From assembly GCA_000421065.1 (NCBI GenBank), contig ATWD01000001.1, forward strand, positions 2,720,001 to 2,784,000: a stretch of DNA of 64,000 nucleotides, in the 5' to 3' direction. The DNA is from Acidobacteriaceae bacterium TAA 166. GTDB taxonomy: Bacteria > Acidobacteriota > Terriglobia > Terriglobales > Acidobacteriaceae. The notes under the pieces are model-generated. The model had not been told where the DNA came from. It saw only the letters and a program-made list of their open reading frames with translations, and did no database searches. Position 1 is the first letter of the stretch, and each line of letters begins with the position of its first letter. Shown piece by piece: positions 16,696-23,040 of the stretch. A program made the translations under genes and the position numbers.

Positions 16696-17912
16696 GCAAA
16701 GCCTCTCCACGCAACCCCATCCTTCCGGGCGCCACCATCGGCATCTTCGGTGGCGGCCAGCTGGGACGTATGACCGCCATGGCCGCCCGCGCCATGGGCT
16801 ACCGCATCCAGGTGCTCGATCCCGACCCCGCCTGCCCGGCTCGCTTCGTCGTCGATGGCTGCATCGAGGCCAACTGGGACGACGCGCGCGAGGCCGCCAA
16901 CCTGGCCCGCGGATGCGACGTCGTCACGCTCGAGATCGAGCAGATCTCGCTGGCCAGCATGGACGCCGCCGCCAGCTTCGCCCCGGTCCGGCCCGGCCGC
17001 AACATGCTCGCCGTGATCCAGGACCGCATCGAGCAGAAGAACTGGCTGCGCAAAAACGGCTTCCCACTCGGCGACTTCCGCGCCGTGCGCTCTCTCGAGG
17101 ATCTGCGCGAGGCGATTCCAGCGCTCGGCGGGCGATGCTTCTGCAAGTCCGCCACCGGGGGCTACGACGGCCGCGGCCAGGGCAAGGTCGGCTTCCGTCC
17201 CGGTGCTGACTCCGAGCAGGAGCTTCGCGGAGCCTGGGAGGCCCTGGGTGAAGGCCCCGGCGTGGTCGAAAGGGCGGTCGAGCTCGAACGCGAGATCTCG
17301 GTGCTGGTGGCCCGCTCGCCCTCGGGCGAGGTGAAGGTCTATCCCGCCGCCTGGAACCATCATGAGAATCAGATTCTCGCCTGGAGCGTGATACCTGCGC
17401 CACTGCTCGAGCCCATGGAGGTCGAGACCCGCGATCTGGCCGAGAGCATCGCCGACACCTTCGGACTCGAGGGCATCCTCGCCGTCGAGATGTTCGTCAC
17501 CACCGAGGGCAAGCTCCTGGTCAACGAACTGGCGCCGCGCCCGCACAACAGCTATCACTCGAGCGAGCGCGCCTCCGTCACCAGCCAGTTCGAGCAGCTG
17601 GTCCGCGCCGTCTGCGATCTCCCGCTGGGCGATGTCACGACCGTTCAACCCTGCGCCATCGCCAATCTTCTAGGCGACGTCTGGCTGAACGAAGACGGCT
17701 CGGCCCGGGAGCCGCATTTCGACCGCGCCCTCGCCGTGCCGGGCGTCCGGCTGCACCTCTACGAGAAGCACCGCCCCCGCAAGGGCCGCAAGATGGGCCA
17801 CCTGAGCGCAGTGGGAGCCACGGCGGACGAAGCCGTGGCCAGTGTTCTGAAGGCTCAGGAGCTGTTGTGGACCGTGTCGTTCGCGGGTCTCGCGCCTGCA
17901 ATCGTTACATGA
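16692..17912 (+). CDS. purK: 5-(carboxyamino)imidazole ribonucleotide synthase
   Basis: 406 residues from a GTG that overlaps the purE stop (GTGA), so the two are translationally coupled. PurK uses ATP and bicarbonate to make N5-CAIR from AIR, which PurE rearranges. The N-terminal Rossmann-like signature is [17 protein letters not shown]. The ATP-grasp core has [18 protein letters not shown] (P-loop and ATP lid), [19 protein letters not shown], and metal ligands in [21 protein letters not shown]. The length is slightly above the usual 350-390. A TTTTCCACA sequence just after the stop is a DnaA-box-like 9-mer but stands alone. Confidence 0.97.
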   Translation: MSKASPRNPILPGATIGIFGGGQLGRMTAMAARAMGYRIQVLDPDPACPARFVVDGCIEANWDDAREAANLARGCDVVTLEIEQISLASMDAAASFAPVRPGRNMLAVIQDRIEQKNWLRKNGFPLGDFRAVRSLEDLREAIPALGGRCFCKSATGGYDGRGQGKVGFRPGADSEQELRGAWEALGEGPGVVERAVELEREISVLVARSPSGEVKVYPAAWNHHENQILAWSVIPAPLLEPMEVETRDLAESIADTFGLEGILAVEMFVTTEGKLLVNELAPRPHNSYHSSERASVTSQFEQLVRAVCDLPLGDVTTVQPCAIANLLGDVWLNEDGSAREPHFDRALAVPGVRLHLYEKHRPRKGRKMGHLSAVGATADEAVASVLKAQELLWTVSFAGLAPAIVT

Positions 17913-17978
17913 TTTTTCCACAGCTCGTGATATCTTCAAGGGTGCACAAGGTTTCGTGCAGGTATTACGAGGATTCCG

Positions 17979-18191
17979 ATGAGCAGCTCAGAACTTGAAT
18001 ATGTGCTTTCGCTGCGGGATGCCAACATCGGCAGCAGCCAGAAGCGTCTGCGCTCCGAGATCATCGAGTTCATCCAGCGGCATGAGGATGCTGTGCTCGA
18101 CCAGCTCCGCACGCACGAGTCCGCTGTCATCCCCACCTCCTTCGGCGAGATCACGCTCCATCTCTCCGATCTTCGTGACGCCGTAGCTTAG
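17979..18191 (+). CDS. Small conserved-looking protein, unknown function
   Basis: 70 residues with AGGAT upstream of the ATG. It is predicted mostly helical (EIIEFIQRHEDAVLDQLRTH) with a polar N-terminus and no membrane segment. It ends 13 bp before the following membrane-protein gene in the same direction, so the two probably form an operon. No family is recognised. Codon bias matches the neighbours, which supports it being real. Confidence 0.55.
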   Translation: MSSSELEYVLSLRDANIGSSQKRLRSEIIEFIQRHEDAVLDQLRTHESAVIPTSFGEITLHLSDLRDAVA

Positions 18192-18204
18192 GAGAACTCC
18201 CCCC

Positions 18205-19053
18205 GTGCTGGCGCTGCTCGTCAGCTTTCTCATCGCCGTTTACCTGCTCGGACCGGACCTGATCGCGCGATGGGCCGCCGATCTCGTTGTCTTCCGCAAG
18301 ACCCGCGTCCAGAGCCACGCCGAAGAGGTCGCCCGCGCCATTATGGGCGCCGCCGTTCCCCTTGTCGCTGCTGTGTTGTGGGCTCGGTGGAGCGGAGCCC
18401 TCGCACGCACCGGAAGCCACTACGACCTGGAGACCGTCTTCTCTTCGCTCGAGAGCGACGCCTTCTTTCAGCACCACCACTCCGAGTTCTTTGCGAGTCT
18501 GCGCGCCTTCTTCTGGATGAACTTCGTCATCCTGTGGCGACTCTATGCCCTGGTGGCCGTGCTCGCCGCCGCACGCATCGTCATCGTGCTGAACTACAAC
18601 CGCATCTGGCGTCTGCTGCACAAGCGATGGATGCGCACGCTGCTGGCGACGATCGTCCCGCGCATCTCCGAGTGGGACCTGCTGTTCAGCGACATGCTTC
18701 TGCCCGAGGGCAGCTTCCGCATCATGGCCGACGTGCTCACCAAGACCGGCGGGCTCTATCAGGGCATGGTGCAGGACCGCATGCTCAACACCGACGGATC
18801 GCTGCAGAGCATCACGCTGGCCAATCCCCGGCGCTTTGAGCGCGACGACTTTCGCAAGGCCAAGAGCGAGGATCTCGAGACCGTTCCGGATGAGTTCTGG
18901 TTCAACATCCCGGGCAATCTCTTCATCGTAATGGCTTCGGATATCGCTAACCTGAATATCCGCTATATCCGGCGCAAGCCTCTCAACTTCCAGCCCTCGG
19001 ACGAGGAACGCGAGGTGCTGACGCGGCTGCTGGACCGGTTGAAAGAGAAGTAA
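18205..19053 (+). CDS. Membrane protein with cytoplasmic C-terminal domain, unknown function
   Basis: 282 residues from a GTG (GGAG upstream). An N-terminal membrane helix is at 1-20 (LALLVSFLIAVYLLGP), a second at about 45-62 (IMGAAVPLVAAVLWARW) and a longer one at about 105-130 (WRLYALVAVLAAARIVIVL). The C-terminal half is soluble, with a small beta-rich domain (LYQGMVQDRMLNTDGSLQS; NIPGNLFIVMASDIANLN) of the type that holds short signalling or anchoring modules. It is co-transcribed with the 70-residue protein before it. No family name can be given safely. Confidence 0.65.
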   Translation: MLALLVSFLIAVYLLGPDLIARWAADLVVFRKTRVQSHAEEVARAIMGAAVPLVAAVLWARWSGALARTGSHYDLETVFSSLESDAFFQHHHSEFFASLRAFFWMNFVILWRLYALVAVLAAARIVIVLNYNRIWRLLHKRWMRTLLATIVPRISEWDLLFSDMLLPEGSFRIMADVLTKTGGLYQGMVQDRMLNTDGSLQSITLANPRRFERDDFRKAKSEDLETVPDEFWFNIPGNLFIVMASDIANLNIRYIRRKPLNFQPSDEEREVLTRLLDRLKEK

Positions 19054-19059
19054 AGGCGT

Positions 19060-19244
19060 ATGGCCTGTCGGCCGGGCCCACTGCGCGTGGGGCGGTCACT
19101 TCGTGACGCGTAATCGCCGTTGGCTTGGGCCTCCCGCTGGTCGGCACGAAGATTCTTCCAGCGACCAACGGGAGCCGCGACCCGAAGGGGATTACACCCA
19201 CGAAGTGGGCGCTCCACGCGCAGTGGGCCCGCGCGGCAGCGCCT
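19060..19244. repeat. Dispersed palindromic repeat, copy R5 (core forward, ends A/B)
   Basis: Fills the space between convergent stops at 19053 and 19251. In the right arm the mini-hairpin GTCAC-GAA-GTGAC is replaced by CCCAC-GAA-GTGGG: two base pairs changed on both sides of the stem, so pairing is kept. Confidence 0.9.
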
Positions 19245-19250
19245 GTCTCC

Positions 19251-19826
19251 TTAAGCGCGTCCGGCGAACTCGTGGCTCTCGGTCGAGACCTTCACCTTCT
19301 CGCCCTCTTTGATAAACAGCGGCACACGAATCTCAAGGCCCGTCTCGAGCGTGGCCACCTTGGTCACGCTTCCGCTCTGCGAGGCTCCGCTCAGCCCCGG
19401 CTCCGTCTCGGTAACGGTCAGGTCGACGAAGATCGGCAGCTCCAGCCCAATAGGATTTCCGTTGTACTTGTTCACCTGGATCAGCAGCCCCTCGATCAGA
19501 AAGTTGAGCGCTCCGCCCAGCATATTCTCCGACAAGGTCAGCGTCTCGAAGCTCACCTGGTCGAGGAAGTGGTAGCCGTCGCCATCGCTGTAGAGATAGA
19601 TCGCCTCCACCAGCTCCAGATCCGGCTCCTTGAACTTCTCGCCCGCCTTGAAGCTCTTCTCGAAGACTGCATTGGTCAGCAGGTTGCGCATCTTCAGGCG
19701 CACCAGCGTCTGCCCGCCGCGGGCCGTCGGCGAGCTCACGTCGGCCTCCATGCAGTAGTACGGCGTGTTCTCGTGCTCGAACAGTGTCTTGCGCTTTACG
19801 TCGATCGCTTCAATCAGTGCGGCCAT
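19251..19826 (-). CDS. yeiP: Elongation factor P-like protein, EfpL/YeiP type
   Basis: 191 residues, the length of E. coli YeiP/EfpL (190). The three-domain EF-P fold is present: KOW-like N domain, then OB domains with LELPIFVDLTVTETEPGLSG and ATLETGLEIRVPLFIKEGEKV. The loop that in EF-P carries the modified Lys or Arg reads SSPTARGGQTLVRLK, matching the SPSARG loop of YeiP/EfpL rather than the PGKGGAF loop of EF-P. EfpL helps ribosomes move through proline-rich and other difficult stretches, without the classical lysyl modification. GAGGAG lies before the ATG. A canonical efp gene is expected elsewhere in the genome. Confidence 0.85.
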   Translation of the reverse strand: MAALIEAIDVKRKTLFEHENTPYYCMEADVSSPTARGGQTLVRLKMRNLLTNAVFEKSFKAGEKFKEPDLELVEAIYLYSDGDGYHFLDQVSFETLTLSENMLGGALNFLIEGLLIQVNKYNGNPIGLELPIFVDLTVTETEPGLSGASQSGSVTKVATLETGLEIRVPLFIKEGEKVKVSTESHEFAGRA

Positions 19827-19906
19827 CAGCTCCTCAGTACGGTCGCGCGGGGGATCGGCGCGAACCCGGAAATCTTCTCTTCAAGTATAGGCGGCGAAGG
19901 CGTGAA

Positions 19907-20383
19907 TCAGCTCTCCTCAACCGGCCCCTGGTCCCGGTTATCTTGTGGCTCGAGAAGCTCTCTGCGCTCCCGCGCCGCCATCCAGTCCTGAAGGATGACC
20001 ACCGCCGCAACCTGGTCGATGACGAACTTGCGATCGCGCCTGTCGTGCCCAGCTTCATCGAGCAGCTCATTCGCCGCGCGCGAGCTCAGCCGCTCGTCCC
20101 ACAGCTCCACCGGAAGCTGCGCTCGCTCGCACAGCTCCTGGGCAAACTCCTCCACCTTCGCCGCCCACGGGCTCACATCGCCCGACATGTGCAGCGGGTT
20201 GCCGATGACGATGTGCGTCACCTCATGCTTGCGGACGATCCGCAGCAGGCTCCGCAGGTCCTCGCCCCGACCCTTGCGCCACACCGTGAGCAAGGGCTGC
20301 GCGGTGTAGCCAAGCGGGTCCGTCAGGGCCACGCCGATGCGCGCCTTGCCCACGTCCAACGCCATCACTCGCCCTGGAGCCAT
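19907..20383 (-). CDS. ruvX: Putative pre-16S rRNA nuclease YqgF/RuvX
   Basis: 158 residues with an RNase H-like fold. The first catalytic Asp is in RVMALDVGKARIGVALTDP, the Glu or Asp strand is in THIVIGNPLHMSGD, and the late motif is LPVELWDERLSSRAAN followed by FVIDQVAAVVILQDW. YqgF trims the 5' end of 16S rRNA precursor; it was earlier thought to be a Holliday-junction resolvase. The start has no Shine-Dalgarno. TAGACT on the minus strand ends 6 nt before the ATG, consistent with a leaderless message. Confidence 0.93.
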   Translation of the reverse strand: MAPGRVMALDVGKARIGVALTDPLGYTAQPLLTVWRKGRGEDLRSLLRIVRKHEVTHIVIGNPLHMSGDVSPWAAKVEEFAQELCERAQLPVELWDERLSSRAANELLDEAGHDRRDRKFVIDQVAAVVILQDWMAARERRELLEPQDNRDQGPVEES

Positions 20384-20389
20384 GAAGTG

Positions 20390-20395
20390 AGTCTA
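20390..20395 (-). promoter_or_regulatory. -10-like TAGACT for leaderless ruvX
   Basis: TAGACT on the minus strand lies exactly 6 nt before the ruvX ATG (20383). No Shine-Dalgarno is present between them. Confidence 0.45.
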
Positions 20396-20407
20396 CCGAG
20401 CCGGCCT

Positions 20408-20452
20408 GCCCTCGGGCTACAGGACTATACCCGCCCTCCGGCTACAGGACTA
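20408..20452. repeat. Tandem direct repeat, two 20 bp copies
   Basis: GCCCTCGGGCTACAGGACTA at 20408 recurs with one mismatch at 20433, a 25 bp period, in the divergent region between ruvX and the next genes. It could be a pair of regulator sites or a small duplication. Confidence 0.6.
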
Positions 20453-20474
20453 ATATTGGTGCCGAGGTGAGGCG

Positions 20475-20573
20475 ATGAACAGCAAATGGTTGGAGCGGCT
20501 GAATACGGCACGGGCCTGGATGCTTGGCGTTGCGCTGGCTGCCGTGGGGTTGATCTGGCTGGCAAAGCATTAG
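20475..20573 (+). CDS. Possible 32-residue single-pass membrane peptide
   Basis: ATG at 20475 with GAGGTGAGG upstream. The product begins MNSKWLERLNTARAWM and continues as one hydrophobic helix (LGVALAAVGLIWLAKH). Ribosome site and composition suggest a real small membrane protein, but at this length it could be chance. Confidence 0.35.
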   Translation: MNSKWLERLNTARAWMLGVALAAVGLIWLAKH

Positions 20574-20686
20574 GGCGCATTCACTCGGATTGAATTAAAA
20601 CCGGAGTCGAGATCCCATCCTCTTCGAGGTAATCCCGCCATCGCTCTAACTCCCTGCATGCCGCGCAGGAATATACTGGGACTGTC

Positions 20687-21043
20687 ATGCGTCGGCTGGC
20701 CAGTCTTCTTGCGATCCTCCTTCTGCTCTCCACCGCAGTGCCTTTATTGGCGTGCATGACGGATGCTGCCATGAGCCGGAAGGAGAGCGCATGCTGCCAG
20801 GCGATGCACGGCAGATGCGACGGCATGGAGAAGATGGGCTGCTGCCGATCCGAGATCCGCACCGACGAGCATCCTCAGCTTGCGGCCTCGGCTTCGGTCG
20901 TCGATCTTCACCTCGCTGTGGTCGAGTGGCTTAGGCCGCTCCTCGCCGGGGCGCAGAAGATCCCGGCCTCCCCGCTCGCAACCCCCGAGGAGTACTCTCC
21001 GCCGGGTCTGGTGACCGCACGAACCACCGTCCTTAGAATCTGA
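20687..21043 (+). CDS. Exported Cys/Met/His-rich protein, first gene of metal operon
   Basis: 118 residues. A signal peptide covers 1-22 (RRLASLLAILLLLSTAVPLLA). A metal-binding-looking segment of about 30 residues follows, with Cys, Met and His spaced closely (ESACCQAMHGRCDGMEKMGCC). The C-terminal half is unremarkable and ends in a hydrophobic TTVLRI. A TATACT hexamer lies 9 nt before the ATG. It heads a run of four genes with small gaps: barrel protein, HMA protein, MerT-like protein. I infer a role in sensing or binding a soft metal (Cu, Hg or similar) in the envelope. No named family is recognised. Confidence 0.6.
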   Translation: MRRLASLLAILLLLSTAVPLLACMTDAAMSRKESACCQAMHGRCDGMEKMGCCRSEIRTDEHPQLAASASVVDLHLAVVEWLRPLLAGAQKIPASPLATPEEYSPPGLVTARTTVLRI

Positions 21044-21124
21044 TTCGTTCCTTTGATCGCGATCCGATGACCTGCACACCCAAGGTGTGCCTGCGCCTCA
21101 TTTGGTTCAAACAAAGGAGCATCG

Positions 21125-21982
21125 ATGAAGTGCCTCATGGCTCTGGCCTGTGCGTTCGCACTGCCAGGCATCGCCCTGGCCGCTGACCACGGCCCCGTCT
21201 TCAGTTATGCAACCCCCGTCAACTCCCAGAGGGAGTGGAGCTTCGATACGGGTATCTTCGGCCGCAGCGGCTCAAATGGAACGCAGCTCTCGACCGGTTC
21301 CAGTTTCGGGTACGGCCTCACTCCGCACCTAACGATCAACGCCTCTCTGCCGGCGGCTTTTGGCAGCGGGTCGCTTCCCGAAAGCCGCATCGTTCCGGGC
21401 AGCGAGTGGTCGGCGGGAGCGTCGTGGCGTTTTCTGCACTCGGTGACCAGCGTCGGAAAGCGGATCGAGTCGACCGCGAGCCTTGGCGTCGTGGCTCCCG
21501 GGCCGCAGCAGGACTCCGGCGTCCTCTCCACTCTCCATCGTGCCCCCGGAGTCGCCGGAACCCTGGCGGCCGGCCTCGCTTCAAGAAGCCAGTACGTCTG
21601 GGTCGGCGCGGGCTACACCCGATTTGCGGAGGCCTCGCACGATCGCCGCCCCGACACGATCTCCTGGAGCGGAGTCTACGGCTATCGTCCGGCCAGGCTT
21701 CGCCGCGGATACAACCAGTGGGACTACAGAGGCTTTGCGGAGCTGACCGGGGAGCACACCGGCAATCTTCTGCAAAGCGGAGCGGTTCTGCCCAACAGCA
21801 GCACCACGACGGTCTGGCTCGGGCCGTCGGTGCTCGCGATCTTCAAAACCGTCGCCATCTCCGGCGGAGTGCAGGCGCCTGTCTTCCGCGATGCTTCGCA
21901 GTCGATCTACGGCCGGGAGCATCTTCGCTTCGCCATCAACCTCAGCTATCTCAAATACTCCTCCCACACCAGCTCCCACTGA
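21125..21982 (+). CDS. Outer-membrane beta-barrel-like protein in metal operon
   Basis: 285 residues with a strong ribosome site (AAAGGAGC) and signal peptide (residues 1-20, MALACAFALPGIALA). The mature part is rich in alternating hydrophobic strands and Gly/Ser turns (GSSFGYGLTPHLTINASLP, WVGAGYTRFAEAS), and ends with a barrel-like strand (HLRFAINLSYLKYSS). This pattern fits proteins annotated as 'transporter' barrels in metal-resistance operons. It lies between the Cys-rich gene and the HMA gene. A direct transport role is inference only. Confidence 0.65.
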   Translation: MKCLMALACAFALPGIALAADHGPVFSYATPVNSQREWSFDTGIFGRSGSNGTQLSTGSSFGYGLTPHLTINASLPAAFGSGSLPESRIVPGSEWSAGASWRFLHSVTSVGKRIESTASLGVVAPGPQQDSGVLSTLHRAPGVAGTLAAGLASRSQYVWVGAGYTRFAEASHDRRPDTISWSGVYGYRPARLRRGYNQWDYRGFAELTGEHTGNLLQSGAVLPNSSTTTVWLGPSVLAIFKTVAISGGVQAPVFRDASQSIYGREHLRFAINLSYLKYSSHTSSH

Positions 21983-21993
21983 AAGGAAGTGTC

Positions 21994-22485
21994 ATGAAAA
22001 AGATGATTGCCGCAACGTTTTTCTTAGTGATCCCGCTCGCCGCACATGCGGAGTACCAGCAGGTCGACCTCACCGTCTTCGGGATGGACTGCGCCCCATG
22101 CGCTCACGCGATCCATGTCTCGATGAAGGGGGTTCAAGGGGTGGACGCGGTCGATGTGGATCTCAACACCGGCCTGGTCCGCATCCGGCTGAACCCCGGC
22201 AACAGCGCCTCGATGAGGCAGTTCAACGAAGCCGTCGAGAAGAACGGCTTCACGCACAAAGATGCGGAGCTTATCGTCAGAGGCAGGTTGACGGGCACGG
22301 CGAGCGCGCCGGTCCTGGAGGTCTCCGGAACCCAGGATCGTTATGCCTTATCTCCCCTGGCCGGCGGCACGGAGATCGCTCCGCTACTGGACAAGACCGT
22401 GACGGTTGCTGCGGTGCTTCCGCAGGCGCCCAAGGGCAAGGTAGCCGCCACGCTGCGCTACAAGACGATCACGGAGGCCCGATGA
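21994..22485 (+). CDS. Periplasmic heavy-metal-associated (HMA) domain protein, MerP-like
   Basis: 163 residues from the ATG at 21994 (AAAGGAAGTGTC upstream). A signal peptide covers 1-20 (MIAATFFLVIPLAAHA). The HMA fold begins at about residue 23 (QQVDLTVFGMDCAPCAHAI) with the two-cysteine metal site GMDCAPC, then a betaalphabeta pattern (VDAVDVDLNTGLVRIRLNP; EKNGFTHKDAELIVRG). A second half (about 95-163) is a beta-rich extension not found in MerP. The next gene begins inside its stop codon, so the HMA protein and the MerT-like membrane protein are probably co-expressed and pass metal one to the other. Confidence 0.8.
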   Translation: MKKMIAATFFLVIPLAAHAEYQQVDLTVFGMDCAPCAHAIHVSMKGVQGVDAVDVDLNTGLVRIRLNPGNSASMRQFNEAVEKNGFTHKDAELIVRGRLTGTASAPVLEVSGTQDRYALSPLAGGTEIAPLLDKTVTVAAVLPQAPKGKVAATLRYKTITEAR

Positions 22486-22913
22486 ACACGGCCTCGCTTC
22501 CTCTCGCTCCGGAACAGAGGGCCAGACGAGCGGCCCTGCTCAACTACTTCTCCTTATTCAGCTCGTTCAGCACGCTGATCTGCTGCGCCCTGCCCTCGGT
22601 GCTGGTTCTGCTGGGGATGGGAACAGCGGTGGCGTCGCTGCTTTCGGCGGCTCCATGGCTTGTGAGCCTGTCGCGTCATAAGATCTGGACCTTCAGCATC
22701 GCAGGCACACTGATCGCCGCAAGCTTTGCGATGACCTACGTGGTGGCGCCGCGTCTCCGTCGAGAGGATGCGTGCGCGGCGGACGATCCCACCACGTGCG
22801 GAGAGGTTAGCCGGCTGAGCCGGGTCGTTCTCTGGGGCTCGGCTCTAATCTGGAGTGGAGGCTTCTTCGTGGCCTACCTGCTCGGACCGATCCTCGAACA
22901 TCTGGACCGGTAG
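22482..22913 (+). CDS. MerT-like membrane protein
   Basis: 143 residues overlapping the HMA stop codon (ATGA). About three membrane segments: LLNYFSLFSSFSTLICCALP (about 20-40) with a Cys-Cys pair at the end of TM1, a GMGTAVASLLSAAPWLVSLS hairpin, and a C-terminal helix (VVLWGSALIWSGGFFVAYLL). The vicinal cysteines and the membrane layout recall MerT-type metal importers, which take ions from the periplasmic MerP. Cytoplasmic Cys residues (DACAADDPTTCGE) lie in a loop. There is no reductase or MerR in the window. The metal is unknown. Confidence 0.7.
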   Translation: MNTASLPLAPEQRARRAALLNYFSLFSSFSTLICCALPSVLVLLGMGTAVASLLSAAPWLVSLSRHKIWTFSIAGTLIAASFAMTYVVAPRLRREDACAADDPTTCGEVSRLSRVVLWGSALIWSGGFFVAYLLGPILEHLDR

Positions 22914-22957
22914 GCTCTCAAGCGGGCAAGCTTCATAACAACCAGTCAACAAGACAA

Positions 22958-22987
22958 AAGCGGCGGCTCCGTGAGGAGCCGCCGCTT
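22958..22987. terminator. Bidirectional terminator between metal operon and E2 gene
   Basis: A perfect 13 bp stem (AAGCGGCGGCTCC with its complement) and a GTGA loop between convergent genes. T tracts on either side are weak. Confidence 0.75.
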
Positions 22988-23001
22988 GACGTTTGCACTG
23001 A

Positions 23002-23040
23002 AGGCGCGCATAGCACGCTCATCCGCCGTGCGCGCAGCAC
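23002..23040. repeat. Repeat remnant S5 (C-type end)
   Basis: GCGCGCATAGCACGCTCATC then CGCCGTGCGCGCAGCAC, ending exactly at the E2 stop codon. It shares the CGCCGTGCGYGCAGCACC end with remnant S4 and copy R7. Confidence 0.5.

Noticed and set aside
16179-17648. 489-codon open frame antisense to purE and purK
   Set aside because: purE-purK have full family motifs on the plus strand. The antisense frame has biased Gly/Ala/Asp composition and is open because of high GC3.
17911-17925. TTTTCCACA, a DnaA-box-like 9-mer after purK
   Set aside because: A single site far from dnaA with no AT-rich partner. A lone 9-mer is expected by chance.
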